DNA of 35,121 nt. It comes from Bacteroidales bacterium. Its GTDB lineage: Bacteria > Bacteroidota > Bacteroidia > Bacteroidales > P3. A model generated the notes under the pieces. It saw nothing but the letters and a program-made list of their open reading frames with translations. It made no database searches and was not told the origin of the DNA. The stretch's first letter is position 1. Each line of letters starts with the position of its first letter. Below, in pieces: positions 9,921 through 16,754 of the stretch. Both the position numbers and the translations under genes were made by a program. Where the stretch lies: NCBI GenBank assembly GCA_009785505.1, contig WQWA01000021.1, positions 1 to 35,121 on the forward strand. The letters run 5' to 3'.

Positions 9921-10532
9921 TTAAAAAAGTCCGTTGATTTGTGCATCTATTTTTTCGATGACCTGTCCTAAGTCTTCTTTATTATCCGAAAAATTCAATT
10001 CTTTTACGTCAATCACTAAAAGTTTGCCTTTGTAATTTTCGATCCACGACTCGTAACGTTCGTTCAGGGCGCTCAGATAATCCAAGCGGATGGAATTTTC
10101 GTAGTCGCGTCCGCGTTTTTGAATTTGCTCAACCAATTTGGGGACATCAGCTTTCAAATAAATCAACAAGTCCGGCATTTGAATAAACGAATTCATCAAT
10201 TCAAACAATGACGAATAGTTTTCAAAATCACGAAGCGTCATCAGCCCCATAGCGTGCAGATTTGGCGCAAAAATGTATGCATCTTCGTAAATCGTACGGT
10301 CTTGAATCACATTTTTGTTGCTTTTACGGATTTCAATCACTTGACGAAAGCGGCTATTCAAAAAATACACTTGCAGATTGAACGACCAACGTCGCATATC
10401 TTCGTAAAAACTACTTAGATAGGGATTTGTTTCCACATCTTCGTAGTGTGCTTTCCACTTGTAATGTTTGGCGAGCAAGCCCGTCAGAGTTGTCTTGCCG
10501 GAACCGATATTTCCTGCAACAGCGATATGCAT
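9921..10532 (-). CDS. Deoxynucleoside kinase
   Basis: 203 residues of the dNK/dGK-dAK family, which phosphorylates deoxynucleosides for dNTP salvage. The P-loop is GNIGSGKT at 7-14. YEDVETNPYLSSFYEDMRRWSFNLQVYFLNSRF contains the Glu of the substrate site and the conserved helix. DRTIYEDAYIFA is the DRS/ERS-like motif with catalytic Asp-Arg, and QKRGRDYE is the arginine-rich lid. Length and motifs match bacterial dNKs of Bacteroidetes. It is first in the minus-strand run dNK, HU/SPOR, trmB, porin and has its own promoter box 40 bases upstream. Exact nucleoside preference is not decidable from sequence. Confidence 0.92.
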   Translation of the reverse strand: MHIAVAGNIGSGKTTLTGLLAKHYKWKAHYEDVETNPYLSSFYEDMRRWSFNLQVYFLNSRFRQVIEIRKSNKNVIQDRTIYEDAYIFAPNLHAMGLMTLRDFENYSSLFELMNSFIQMPDLLIYLKADVPKLVEQIQKRGRDYENSIRLDYLSALNERYESWIENYKGKLLVIDVKELNFSDNKEDLGQVIEKIDAQINGLF

Positions 10533-10571
10533 GTGTTCAATAGTTTAAGGTTATACAAGGTATTCAATCCA

Positions 10572-10579
10572 CAAAGATA
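10572..10579 (-). promoter_or_regulatory. Bacteroidetes -7 box for the deoxynucleoside kinase operon
   Basis: On the minus strand this reads TATCTTTG, 40 bases before the ATG at 10532. It is divergent from the box at 10631. Confidence 0.65.
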
Positions 10580-10630
10580 CAAAAAAAAAATGAAACAGCA
10601 AGAAAAAAGCCAAAATTCCAATTTTTTTTG

Positions 10631-10640
10631 TAATTTTGCA
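10631..10640 (+). promoter_or_regulatory. Bacteroidetes -7 box for the kinase-RapZ fusion
   Basis: TAATTTTGCA matches TAnnTTTG and lies 24 bases before the ATG at 10664. Confidence 0.6.
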
Positions 10641-10663
10641 AAAATTATGAGAAAACCTCTTCA

Positions 10664-12079
10664 ATGAATTTCGATCAACTTTTCTTTTTTTACGCAAACG
10701 AGCCGATTGAACATATCGAATTGCTTCCCAAGTCGGGAGGCTCTTATCGAAAATATTATCGTATAAAAGGCAAAACCAAATGCTGTTTGGGCGTAGAAAA
10801 TCCCGATCGAAAAGAAAATTCAGCATTCATTGATTACACGCGTCAATTTGAAAAACTAGGATTGAATGTTCCAAAAATTTTGGCAGAAAATATAGACGAA
10901 AATCAATATTTGATTGAAGATTTGGGTGATGAAACCTTATATTCATATCTCGTAAAATACAGAATTGGCAGGGATTTCGACGAGCATTTGATTGAAACTT
11001 ACAAATCTGTTATCAGGCATTTGCTGAAATTTCAGATTGAAGCCGGAAAAAAATTCGATTATACGCACGCCTACCCGAAAGCGGAATTCGACAAAGAGTC
11101 CATGCTTTGGGATTTGAATTATTTCAAGTATCATTTTCTGAAATTGGCAAAAATTCCATTCGACGAATATGGGCTGGAAAAAGATTTTCATGCGTTCGCA
11201 AACTTCCTGTTGACAGAGCCTTCGGAGTATTTTATGTGTCGAGATTTTCAGTCGAGAAATATTATGTTGCATAACGAAGAAATGTATTTTATCGATTATC
11301 AAGGTGGTCGAAAAGGCGCATTGCAGTACGATTTGGCGTCGTTGCTTTATCAAGCGAAAGCGGATATTCCACACAACATCCGAGAACAACTTTTGAGATT
11401 TTATATTGCTGAACTCCGCAATTACCAAGATGTTGACGAGATTTTATTTAAAAAACAGTACTACGGACTTGTATTTATCCGCATGTTGCAAACACTTGGA
11501 GCGTACGGATTTCGCGGGTTTTATGAGAAGAAAGACCACTTTCTGAAAAGTATTCCATTTGCAGTAGATAATCTCGAATATCTTTTCGAAAGATTTGAGT
11601 TTCTTACAGAAACACCTGTTTTGAGAGATGTGATTACAAAAATTATCAACAATCAAAATTTGCGTCATCAAAAGAAATTGTCCTCGAACAATTTGATGAT
11701 AACCATCAATAGTTTTTCGTTCAAAAAAGGAAGCTATCCCGAAGATTTGTCGGGAAACGGCGGCGGATTTGTCTTTGATTGCCGAGGATTGCCCAATCCC
11801 GGGCGCTATGAGGCATACAAAGCCTTAAACGGAAAAGACGAACCCGTAAAAAAATATTTGGAGCAACATTCCGAAGTAGCTGATTTTATTGATAATTGCT
11901 ACAATGTAGTAGTCGATTCAATTCAAAATTATATCGCTCGGGATTTCCGAAATTTGCAAATTAATTTCGGCTGTACGGGCGGACAGCATCGTTCGGTTTA
12001 TTGTGTAGAAAAATTTTCGAAAAAAATTTTACAAAACTTTGATATGCAGATCATTGTAAATCATAGAGAACAAAAATAA
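10664..12079 (+). CDS. Phosphotransferase (APH/AmgK-like) fused to RapZ C-terminal domain
   Basis: 471 residues with two parts. Residues 1 to about 330 are an aminoglycoside-phosphotransferase-fold kinase: catalytic loop CRDFQSRNIML (D194, N199), metal-binding FIDYQGG (D211), then LQYDLASLLYQA, close to the AmgK-type sugar kinases that phosphorylate cell-wall amino sugars. Residues about 343-471 match the RapZ C-terminal domain: SFSFKKG, VFDCRGLPNPG and the invariant GCTGGQHRSVY (436-446), ending VNHRE. In E. coli RapZ this domain senses glucosamine-6-phosphate. The Walker N-domain of true RapZ is absent. The join suggests an amino-sugar kinase controlled by, or reporting on, amino-sugar levels; that is inference. 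The MurU nucleotidyltransferase often paired with AmgK is not next door. Monocistronic, with its own promoter. Confidence 0.88.
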   Translation: MNFDQLFFFYANEPIEHIELLPKSGGSYRKYYRIKGKTKCCLGVENPDRKENSAFIDYTRQFEKLGLNVPKILAENIDENQYLIEDLGDETLYSYLVKYRIGRDFDEHLIETYKSVIRHLLKFQIEAGKKFDYTHAYPKAEFDKESMLWDLNYFKYHFLKLAKIPFDEYGLEKDFHAFANFLLTEPSEYFMCRDFQSRNIMLHNEEMYFIDYQGGRKGALQYDLASLLYQAKADIPHNIREQLLRFYIAELRNYQDVDEILFKKQYYGLVFIRMLQTLGAYGFRGFYEKKDHFLKSIPFAVDNLEYLFERFEFLTETPVLRDVITKIINNQNLRHQKKLSSNNLMITINSFSFKKGSYPEDLSGNGGGFVFDCRGLPNPGRYEAYKALNGKDEPVKKYLEQHSEVADFIDNCYNVVVDSIQNYIARDFRNLQINFGCTGGQHRSVYCVEKFSKKILQNFDMQIIVNHREQK

Positions 12080-12122
12080 AAAAAAAATGCAAAAAATAGT
12101 TCCGTATGTGAAAAATTATTTG

Positions 12123-12130
12123 TAACTTTG
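12123..12130 (+). promoter_or_regulatory. Bacteroidetes -7 box for the 12170-13955 operon
   Basis: TAACTTTG matches TAnnTTTG and lies 39 bases before the ATG at 12170. It would drive the small membrane protein, DUF3822 and rsmD. Confidence 0.65.
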
Positions 12131-12169
12131 TGCTTGCATTTTGTCAAACAAAACAAACCATCTTGCGTT

Positions 12170-12799
12170 ATGAAACTAAGAACCATTTTCCAAATTCTAT
12201 TAGGTATCGGCACTATTATTTTGTCTTACTTTATCTTCGAAAGTATTATGAAACCTCAGCGTTTCGAAAACTTAAGATCAGCTAGAGAAGCTGTAGTTGT
12301 TGAGCGTCTAAGAGATATTCGCACGACTCAGTTGGCGTTTAGAAATGTTCACGGACATTTTGCAGAAACTATGGACACTTTGATTCATTTTTTGGAAGAA
12401 GGCAAGATGCCCATCGTAAGAAGAATCGGATATGTTCCCGATACGCTCACGGAAGCAGAGGCATTGAGAATGGGTATCATCACTCGTGACACCATTTTTG
12501 AGTATGCGTATGAGGCATTGTTTCCGGATAGAAATCGAGCAACACATTTGCCGAGCCTTAGATATATTCCATTTACAAATCGCACTCGAGAATTTACTGT
12601 TGAAGCTGGATTTATTACACGTCACGAGATTCAAATACCGGTTGTAGAAGTTACCGCTCCTCTGCTGTACTATATGACAGAGCCCGAATTCCAGCAGCTT
12701 GCGATTAATGCCGTCAAACGGGCACAAGACATAGGTCGTTTTCCGGGTAGAAGGTTCGGCTCTATGACCGATCCTATAACCGAAGGAAATTGGGAGTAA
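12170..12799 (+). CDS. Single-pass membrane protein of unknown function
   Basis: 209 residues from the ATG at 12170; an in-frame TTG 42 bases upstream is less likely because it overlaps the promoter. One membrane segment lies at about 5-25 (TIFQILLGIGTIILSYFIF), followed by a periplasmic part with ERLRDIRTTQLAFRNVHGHF (near 45-64), which resembles the alpha-helical start of type IV pilin/pseudopilin-like proteins, then a mixed region. Conserved Bacteroidetes genomes carry such a protein before DUF3822 and rsmD, as here. It ends nine bases before the DUF3822 ATG, so it is in that operon. Function is not known to me. Confidence 0.7.
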   Translation: MKLRTIFQILLGIGTIILSYFIFESIMKPQRFENLRSAREAVVVERLRDIRTTQLAFRNVHGHFAETMDTLIHFLEEGKMPIVRRIGYVPDTLTEAEALRMGIITRDTIFEYAYEALFPDRNRATHLPSLRYIPFTNRTREFTVEAGFITRHEIQIPVVEVTAPLLYYMTEPEFQQLAINAVKRAQDIGRFPGRRFGSMTDPITEGNWE

Positions 12800-12807
12800 C
12801 ATCTCTT

Positions 12808-13428
12808 ATGCCTCACAGACTTGATATTAATATCGAACCTGCACAAACGACGCTTATTCCCAAGAAGATTTTTGATCCGGAGTTGGAGCACGCTGTTGCA
12901 GAGTTGAATTTCGGATTTGATGCAAAATCTCAGGTTGTTTTATCCGAAATCAGCAACGACATTGTCTTTTTGTCGGTTGTTGATAAGAAAGTGTACGACA
13001 GAGCTGTATGTATGTTCCCCAACGGAAAATTTTTCAGCACATATCGTTTGCTTTTTCAAGGATTTAAAAAATTAACTCATGCCGACAGGCGCAGCAAACA
13101 TCAAGTCTTTGTAAACACCACGCCAGACTCGTTTGACTTATTTGTTTTTGAAAAAAATCAAGGGCTGATTTTTGCAAATACGTTCGCCTATCAGTCGTCG
13201 AATGATTTTTTGTATTACTTTCTTCATGCTGTCAATCGATTAAAAATCGATACAGGTGGCTTAACCTTGAAAGTAAGCGGTTTTTCTGATAATTCAGAAA
13301 AATTGACATCTGTTTTGGAGCCATATTTTTTGTCAATTGTTGAGTTATCCGGCAACGAAAATCCGCTGAATCTACGCATGTGCATTCAGCACGGACTTTC
13401 GTTGATAAACCCTGCCTTATGCGAATAA
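12808..13428 (+). CDS. DUF3822 family protein
   Basis: 206 residues from the ATG at 12808 (MPHRLDIN); the in-frame TTG at 12790 lies inside the upstream gene and is less likely. It is soluble, with no signal peptide. The pattern YRLLFQGFKKLTHADRRSKHQVFVNTTPDSFDLFVFEK, NTFAYQSSNDFLYYFLHAVNRL and an RMCIQHGL near the end fits DUF3822, a Bacteroidetes family that looks like an actin-fold (ASKHA-like) protein and usually sits beside rsmD. Its last ten bases overlap the rsmD start, so translation is probably coupled. The role is unknown; a link to ribosome assembly is only suggested by the neighbour. Confidence 0.75.
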   Translation: MPHRLDINIEPAQTTLIPKKIFDPELEHAVAELNFGFDAKSQVVLSEISNDIVFLSVVDKKVYDRAVCMFPNGKFFSTYRLLFQGFKKLTHADRRSKHQVFVNTTPDSFDLFVFEKNQGLIFANTFAYQSSNDFLYYFLHAVNRLKIDTGGLTLKVSGFSDNSEKLTSVLEPYFLSIVELSGNENPLNLRMCIQHGLSLINPALCE

Positions 13429-13955
13429 TCCGTGGTGTTCTGAAAGGACGGCGAATTCAAGCACCGAGCAATCTTCCGGTAAGACCTACTACAGATTTTG
13501 CCAAGGAAAGTTTGTTTAATGTCTTGAACAATCGCATTGATTTTGAAGAGCTGAATGTATTGGATTTATTCGCCGGAATCGGCGGTATTTCTTTTGAATT
13601 TGCCTCACGTGGGGCAAGTGTTTTGGCTGTAGAAAACAATCCGAAATGTGCCGATTTCATCAAGCAAACGGCGGAAAAACTACAAATTGAAAACGTTCGT
13701 GTGATGCAAACCGATGTATTTGCCTATTTAGCAAAAACAAAACAAACCTTCGACTTGATTTTCGCCGATCCGCCATACGATTTGCCAACGATAGATTTAT
13801 TGCCGACCTTGATTTTCGAATATGAATTGTTAAATCCAGACGGTATTTTTATTTTAGAACACTCCGAAGGACATGACTATTCTACTCTTCCGCAATTTTC
13901 AGAACTGCGAAAATATGGGAAAGTTCACTTTTCGTTTTTCAAAAATTTAACTTAG
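13419..13955 (+). CDS. rsmD: 16S rRNA (guanine-966-N2)-methyltransferase
   Basis: 178 residues from the ATG at 13419, close to the usual RsmD length. It methylates G966 of 16S rRNA with SAM. The start MRIIRGVLKGRRIQAP and VRPTTDFAKESLFNVL are RsmD signatures. The SAM motif is VLDLFAGIGGISFE (47-60), AVENNP follows as motif II, and the catalytic motif is FADPPYD (115-121). A longer reading from a GTG at 13380 would overlap DUF3822 more and adds nothing conserved. Last gene of the three-gene operon, followed by a repeat-rich intergenic stretch. Confidence 0.93.
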   Translation: MRIIRGVLKGRRIQAPSNLPVRPTTDFAKESLFNVLNNRIDFEELNVLDLFAGIGGISFEFASRGASVLAVENNPKCADFIKQTAEKLQIENVRVMQTDVFAYLAKTKQTFDLIFADPPYDLPTIDLLPTLIFEYELLNPDGIFILEHSEGHDYSTLPQFSELRKYGKVHFSFFKNLT

Positions 13956-14013
13956 AGATGTTAATTTTAGTCTTTACAATTCAACAATAATTTTTATTAC
14001 TAAATAAAATTAA

Positions 14014-14028
14014 TGCCCTGAAAGGGCA
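14014..14028. repeat. REP-like hairpin 1
   Basis: TGCCCT-GAA-AGGGCA: six-base arms around a three-base loop. First of five similar hairpins. Confidence 0.7.
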
Positions 14029-14039
14029 GGATACATCAG

Positions 14040-14058
14040 CACAGGGCAACGCCCTGTG
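14040..14058. repeat. REP-like hairpin 2
   Basis: CACAGGGC-AAC-GCCCTGTG: eight-base perfect arms, three-base loop. Its core GGGC-AAC-GCCC is the mirror of hairpin 4. Confidence 0.75.
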
Positions 14059-14085
14059 ATAAAATCCCACCCCCTCTCCTCTCAA

Positions 14086-14098
14086 GCCCTGTAAGGGC
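14086..14098. repeat. REP-like hairpin 3
   Basis: GCCCT-GTA-AGGGC: five-base arms, three-base loop; close relative of hairpin 1. Confidence 0.6.
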
Positions 14099-14123
14099 GT
14101 AATAAAATGGCTCAAATTCAACA

Positions 14124-14142
14124 CATAGGGCGTTGCCCTATG
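14124..14142. repeat. REP-like hairpin 4
   Basis: CATAGGGC-GTT-GCCCTATG: eight-base perfect arms, three-base loop. Confidence 0.75.
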
Positions 14143-14153
14143 CTAATGATAAC

Positions 14154-14168
14154 AAGGCTTTCAGCCTT
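14154..14168. repeat. REP-like hairpin 5
   Basis: AAGGCT-TTC-AGCCTT: six-base arms, three-base loop, ending three bases before the TPR gene stop. As the array lies between convergent genes it may also act in termination. Confidence 0.6.
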
Positions 14169-14171
14169 AAC

Positions 14172-16511
14172 TTACCAACCAAACCATCCCCATTTATCGA
14201 TAAAATCGTTGGAAAATGGCAATTCCATTTTTTCTCGTTCCGGATGTAGCCCATCGTAACTAAGGCGTATGCTCTTCCATCTATCTTCCTTAAAAATGAT
14301 ATACGCCTTTTTATGAATATCTGCTTTCTCTAACTCTTTTCTAAATTGGTTATCCTCTTCTAATGTGGAGCAAATAGACTTTGCTATTGCATTAATCTTA
14401 CCGACAGTGAGGCTAACACCAAAGACACTTATTTTTAAATCGCCAAACGCTTTTTTGAGATCTTCAAGAGGTATATTGTTTATCTTATATCCAAGAAATA
14501 AGGTTAGATAAAATGCTTGTTCAACTGTTAAATTTCCACGCAGATACTCATATTGAATATAGTATAAATAATATTTCGGCTCTTGGCTCAAATCGAAGAT
14601 GTGTTTTGTAAGCTTATCTTCAAGCGGTTCGAACGGAGATAACTCTTTGTTATTTATTTCATTTCTTATTTGCTTGAAAATATTATCACCGCCCTCATCA
14701 TGTATCTTTTCAAATATCATCTTTGCTTTTTCACTTACAGTCAAATTCTCAATCAAATAATTGGCTTCTTCTTCATATTTTTTAATCAAGTAGTCAATAA
14801 TAAAATTAGCCTCATCTCTACGTTTTGCAATATTTGCTTCCCCTCGAAAAGAATTTTTAAATGCAAATGCGTTCCACAACTCTTGACCCTTTTTATGGGT
14901 TGTTTTGTAATATTCTTGAATATGGAAATAATCAGAAAACTGTGAAATACCGTTATCAAGATCAATCTCGCATCCTAAAACTAACAACTCAATTCCTTTT
15001 TCTTCAATAAAACCATTGAGCACTATCTCAGAAAATTTATAGTCGGAAGATTTCTTAAACAATTCTGTCGCTTTTTCGTTTTCTTTGCTCAGCAAATACA
15101 AATGTCCTAAATAGTAGTAGTCTTCATTGGACTTTTCGTTTTTATTTTCTAATTGGTAAATACAATTTTCTAAAATGGTTTGCCTTTCGTAATGCCCAAT
15201 CTCTTCTGCGGTCAAAGCGTAGTAATACAAATCTTGTGCTGACAGGGGGTGGATACCATCATCTAATTCTTCATCATAAATACAAAACGACTGTATGTTG
15301 CCACCCAAATAATAGTACAAAAGGGCTTTTGCACTTAACAATTCTCTGTTTTTTAATTTTCCTGTGTCTTCCCAATGCTTAAGTAATAAATTGAAATCTT
15401 CTACTTCAGTACAGGCCGATTGAAAATGAAAATAGGATGAAATATTCAGATCAAACTGTTCGAATGTGTATATAATATTCTGTGGATATGCCTCTAATCT
15501 TTTCAGCGAATGATAAATATGTTGTGTGTGTTTTTGTTTTTGTTTTATGGATAAATAAAGACAAGTGTGCCAATCTGTAATGGCATCGCCATAGTTGTGT
15601 AGCACGTATTTTGTTAAACCACGATTGTAGTATGCAGTTGCATAACTTGGGTCAATTTCAATAGCTTTATTGTGGTCTTCGATTGCTTCGCCATGCCTAG
15701 ACAGTTCGTTTTTTGCGACACCACGATTGTCGTATGCAATTGCAGAATTTGGGTCAATCTCAATAGCTTTGTCGTAGTCTTCTATTGCTTCGTCATACCT
15801 GGACAATTCGGCTTTTGCCATGCCACGATTGTTGTACGCGTCTGCATAACTTGGATTAATTACAATCGCTTTGCTGTGGTCTTTTATTGCTTCGTCATAC
15901 CTGGACAATTTGACTTTTGCTAGACCACGACTATAGTATGCGTCTGCATAATTTGGATTAATTACAATCGCTTTGCTGAAGTCTTCTATTGTTTCGTCAT
16001 ACCTGAGCAACTCGGCTTTTGTCCTGCCACGATTATAGTATGAAGTTGCAAAATTTGGGTCAATCTCAATAGCTTTGTCGAAGTCTTTTATTGCTTCGTC
16101 ATACCTGGACAATATGGCTTTTTCCACGCCACGATTGTTGTATGCCATTACATAATTTGGGTCAATTTCAATAGTTCTGCTGAAGTCTTCTATTGCTTCA
16201 TGATGTTTGGACAATTTGGCTTTTGTCCAAGCACGATTATAGTATGAAGTTGCAAAATTTGGGTCAATCTCAATAGCTTTGTCGAGGTCTTCTATTGCTT
16301 CGTCATGCCTAAACAACTCGTTTTTTGCTATACTACGATTATAGTATGCAATTGCAAAATTTGGGTCAATCTCAATAGCTTTGTCGAAGTCTTCCATTGC
16401 TTCGTCATAATTGAATAATCTGATTTTTGCTACACCACGACTGTTATATATTTCTGCATTGTAAGGATTAGTCTTAATGACTTCGTCTAAGTTTTTGTTG
16501 TATTTTGGCAT
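14172..16511 (-). CDS. Large TPR-repeat protein
   Basis: 779 residues. Residues about 20-330 hold nine tandem 34-residue tetratricopeptide repeats of the form YNRG-AK--LSRYDEAIEDFDKAIEIDPN-A, a protein-binding scaffold. Repeats 2-8 are nearly identical in DNA (102-base units), pointing to recent duplication or gene conversion. The rest (about 330-779) is a charged helical region with looser repeat-like segments (for example YYLGHLYLLSKENEKATELFKKSSDYKF near 485) and no domain I recognise; it ends DKWGWFGW. There is no signal peptide or membrane segment, so it is probably cytoplasmic. It has its own promoter and stands alone. Accessory in character; partner unknown. Confidence 0.85.
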   Translation of the reverse strand: MPKYNKNLDEVIKTNPYNAEIYNSRGVAKIRLFNYDEAMEDFDKAIEIDPNFAIAYYNRSIAKNELFRHDEAIEDLDKAIEIDPNFATSYYNRAWTKAKLSKHHEAIEDFSRTIEIDPNYVMAYNNRGVEKAILSRYDEAIKDFDKAIEIDPNFATSYYNRGRTKAELLRYDETIEDFSKAIVINPNYADAYYSRGLAKVKLSRYDEAIKDHSKAIVINPSYADAYNNRGMAKAELSRYDEAIEDYDKAIEIDPNSAIAYDNRGVAKNELSRHGEAIEDHNKAIEIDPSYATAYYNRGLTKYVLHNYGDAITDWHTCLYLSIKQKQKHTQHIYHSLKRLEAYPQNIIYTFEQFDLNISSYFHFQSACTEVEDFNLLLKHWEDTGKLKNRELLSAKALLYYYLGGNIQSFCIYDEELDDGIHPLSAQDLYYYALTAEEIGHYERQTILENCIYQLENKNEKSNEDYYYLGHLYLLSKENEKATELFKKSSDYKFSEIVLNGFIEEKGIELLVLGCEIDLDNGISQFSDYFHIQEYYKTTHKKGQELWNAFAFKNSFRGEANIAKRRDEANFIIDYLIKKYEEEANYLIENLTVSEKAKMIFEKIHDEGGDNIFKQIRNEINNKELSPFEPLEDKLTKHIFDLSQEPKYYLYYIQYEYLRGNLTVEQAFYLTLFLGYKINNIPLEDLKKAFGDLKISVFGVSLTVGKINAIAKSICSTLEEDNQFRKELEKADIHKKAYIIFKEDRWKSIRLSYDGLHPEREKMELPFSNDFIDKWGWFGW

Positions 16512-16558
16512 ATTGATATTTTTTTTACTTTTTTGCTATCTATTCGGTTTTCTCGCAA

Positions 16559-16566
16559 CAAAGATA
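16559..16566 (-). promoter_or_regulatory. Bacteroidetes -7 box for the TPR gene
   Basis: On the minus strand this reads TATCTTTG, 48 bases before the ATG at 16511. Confidence 0.65.
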
Positions 16567-16694
16567 CATAAAATTCCTGAATTTATCGGCATAAATCCAT
16601 TAGGCAATCTATTAACAATGATTTTACTGCCAAATAAATTCAACAGCAAAATTACTGTTATTTTTCGTCAAAATATTTGTTATCACATTCAGAC

Positions 16695-16729
16695 AAAAAA
16701 ATGACGCAGGGAGGAAACCCAACGTCATT
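16695..16729 (-). terminator. Rho-independent terminator of the PpiD gene
   Basis: On the minus strand AATGACG pairs with CGTCATT (7 bp), with an inner GGG/CCC pairing, followed directly by a run of seven T. It lies 26 bases past the PpiD stop. Confidence 0.8.
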
Positions 16730-16754
16730 CTCAATTCTTAACTTTTTATTTCAA

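Larger units (their letters stand above)
16512..16754. other. Intergenic stretch with TPR promoter and ppiD terminator
   Basis: AT-rich, no gene seen. It holds the TPR gene promoter at its left end and a terminator for the PpiD gene at its right end. Confidence 0.6.

Noticed and set aside
15640-16500. Regular repeats that could be taken for a CRISPR array
   Set aside because: The 102-base period equals 34 codons and translates as TPR units; there are no unique spacers between short identical repeats.
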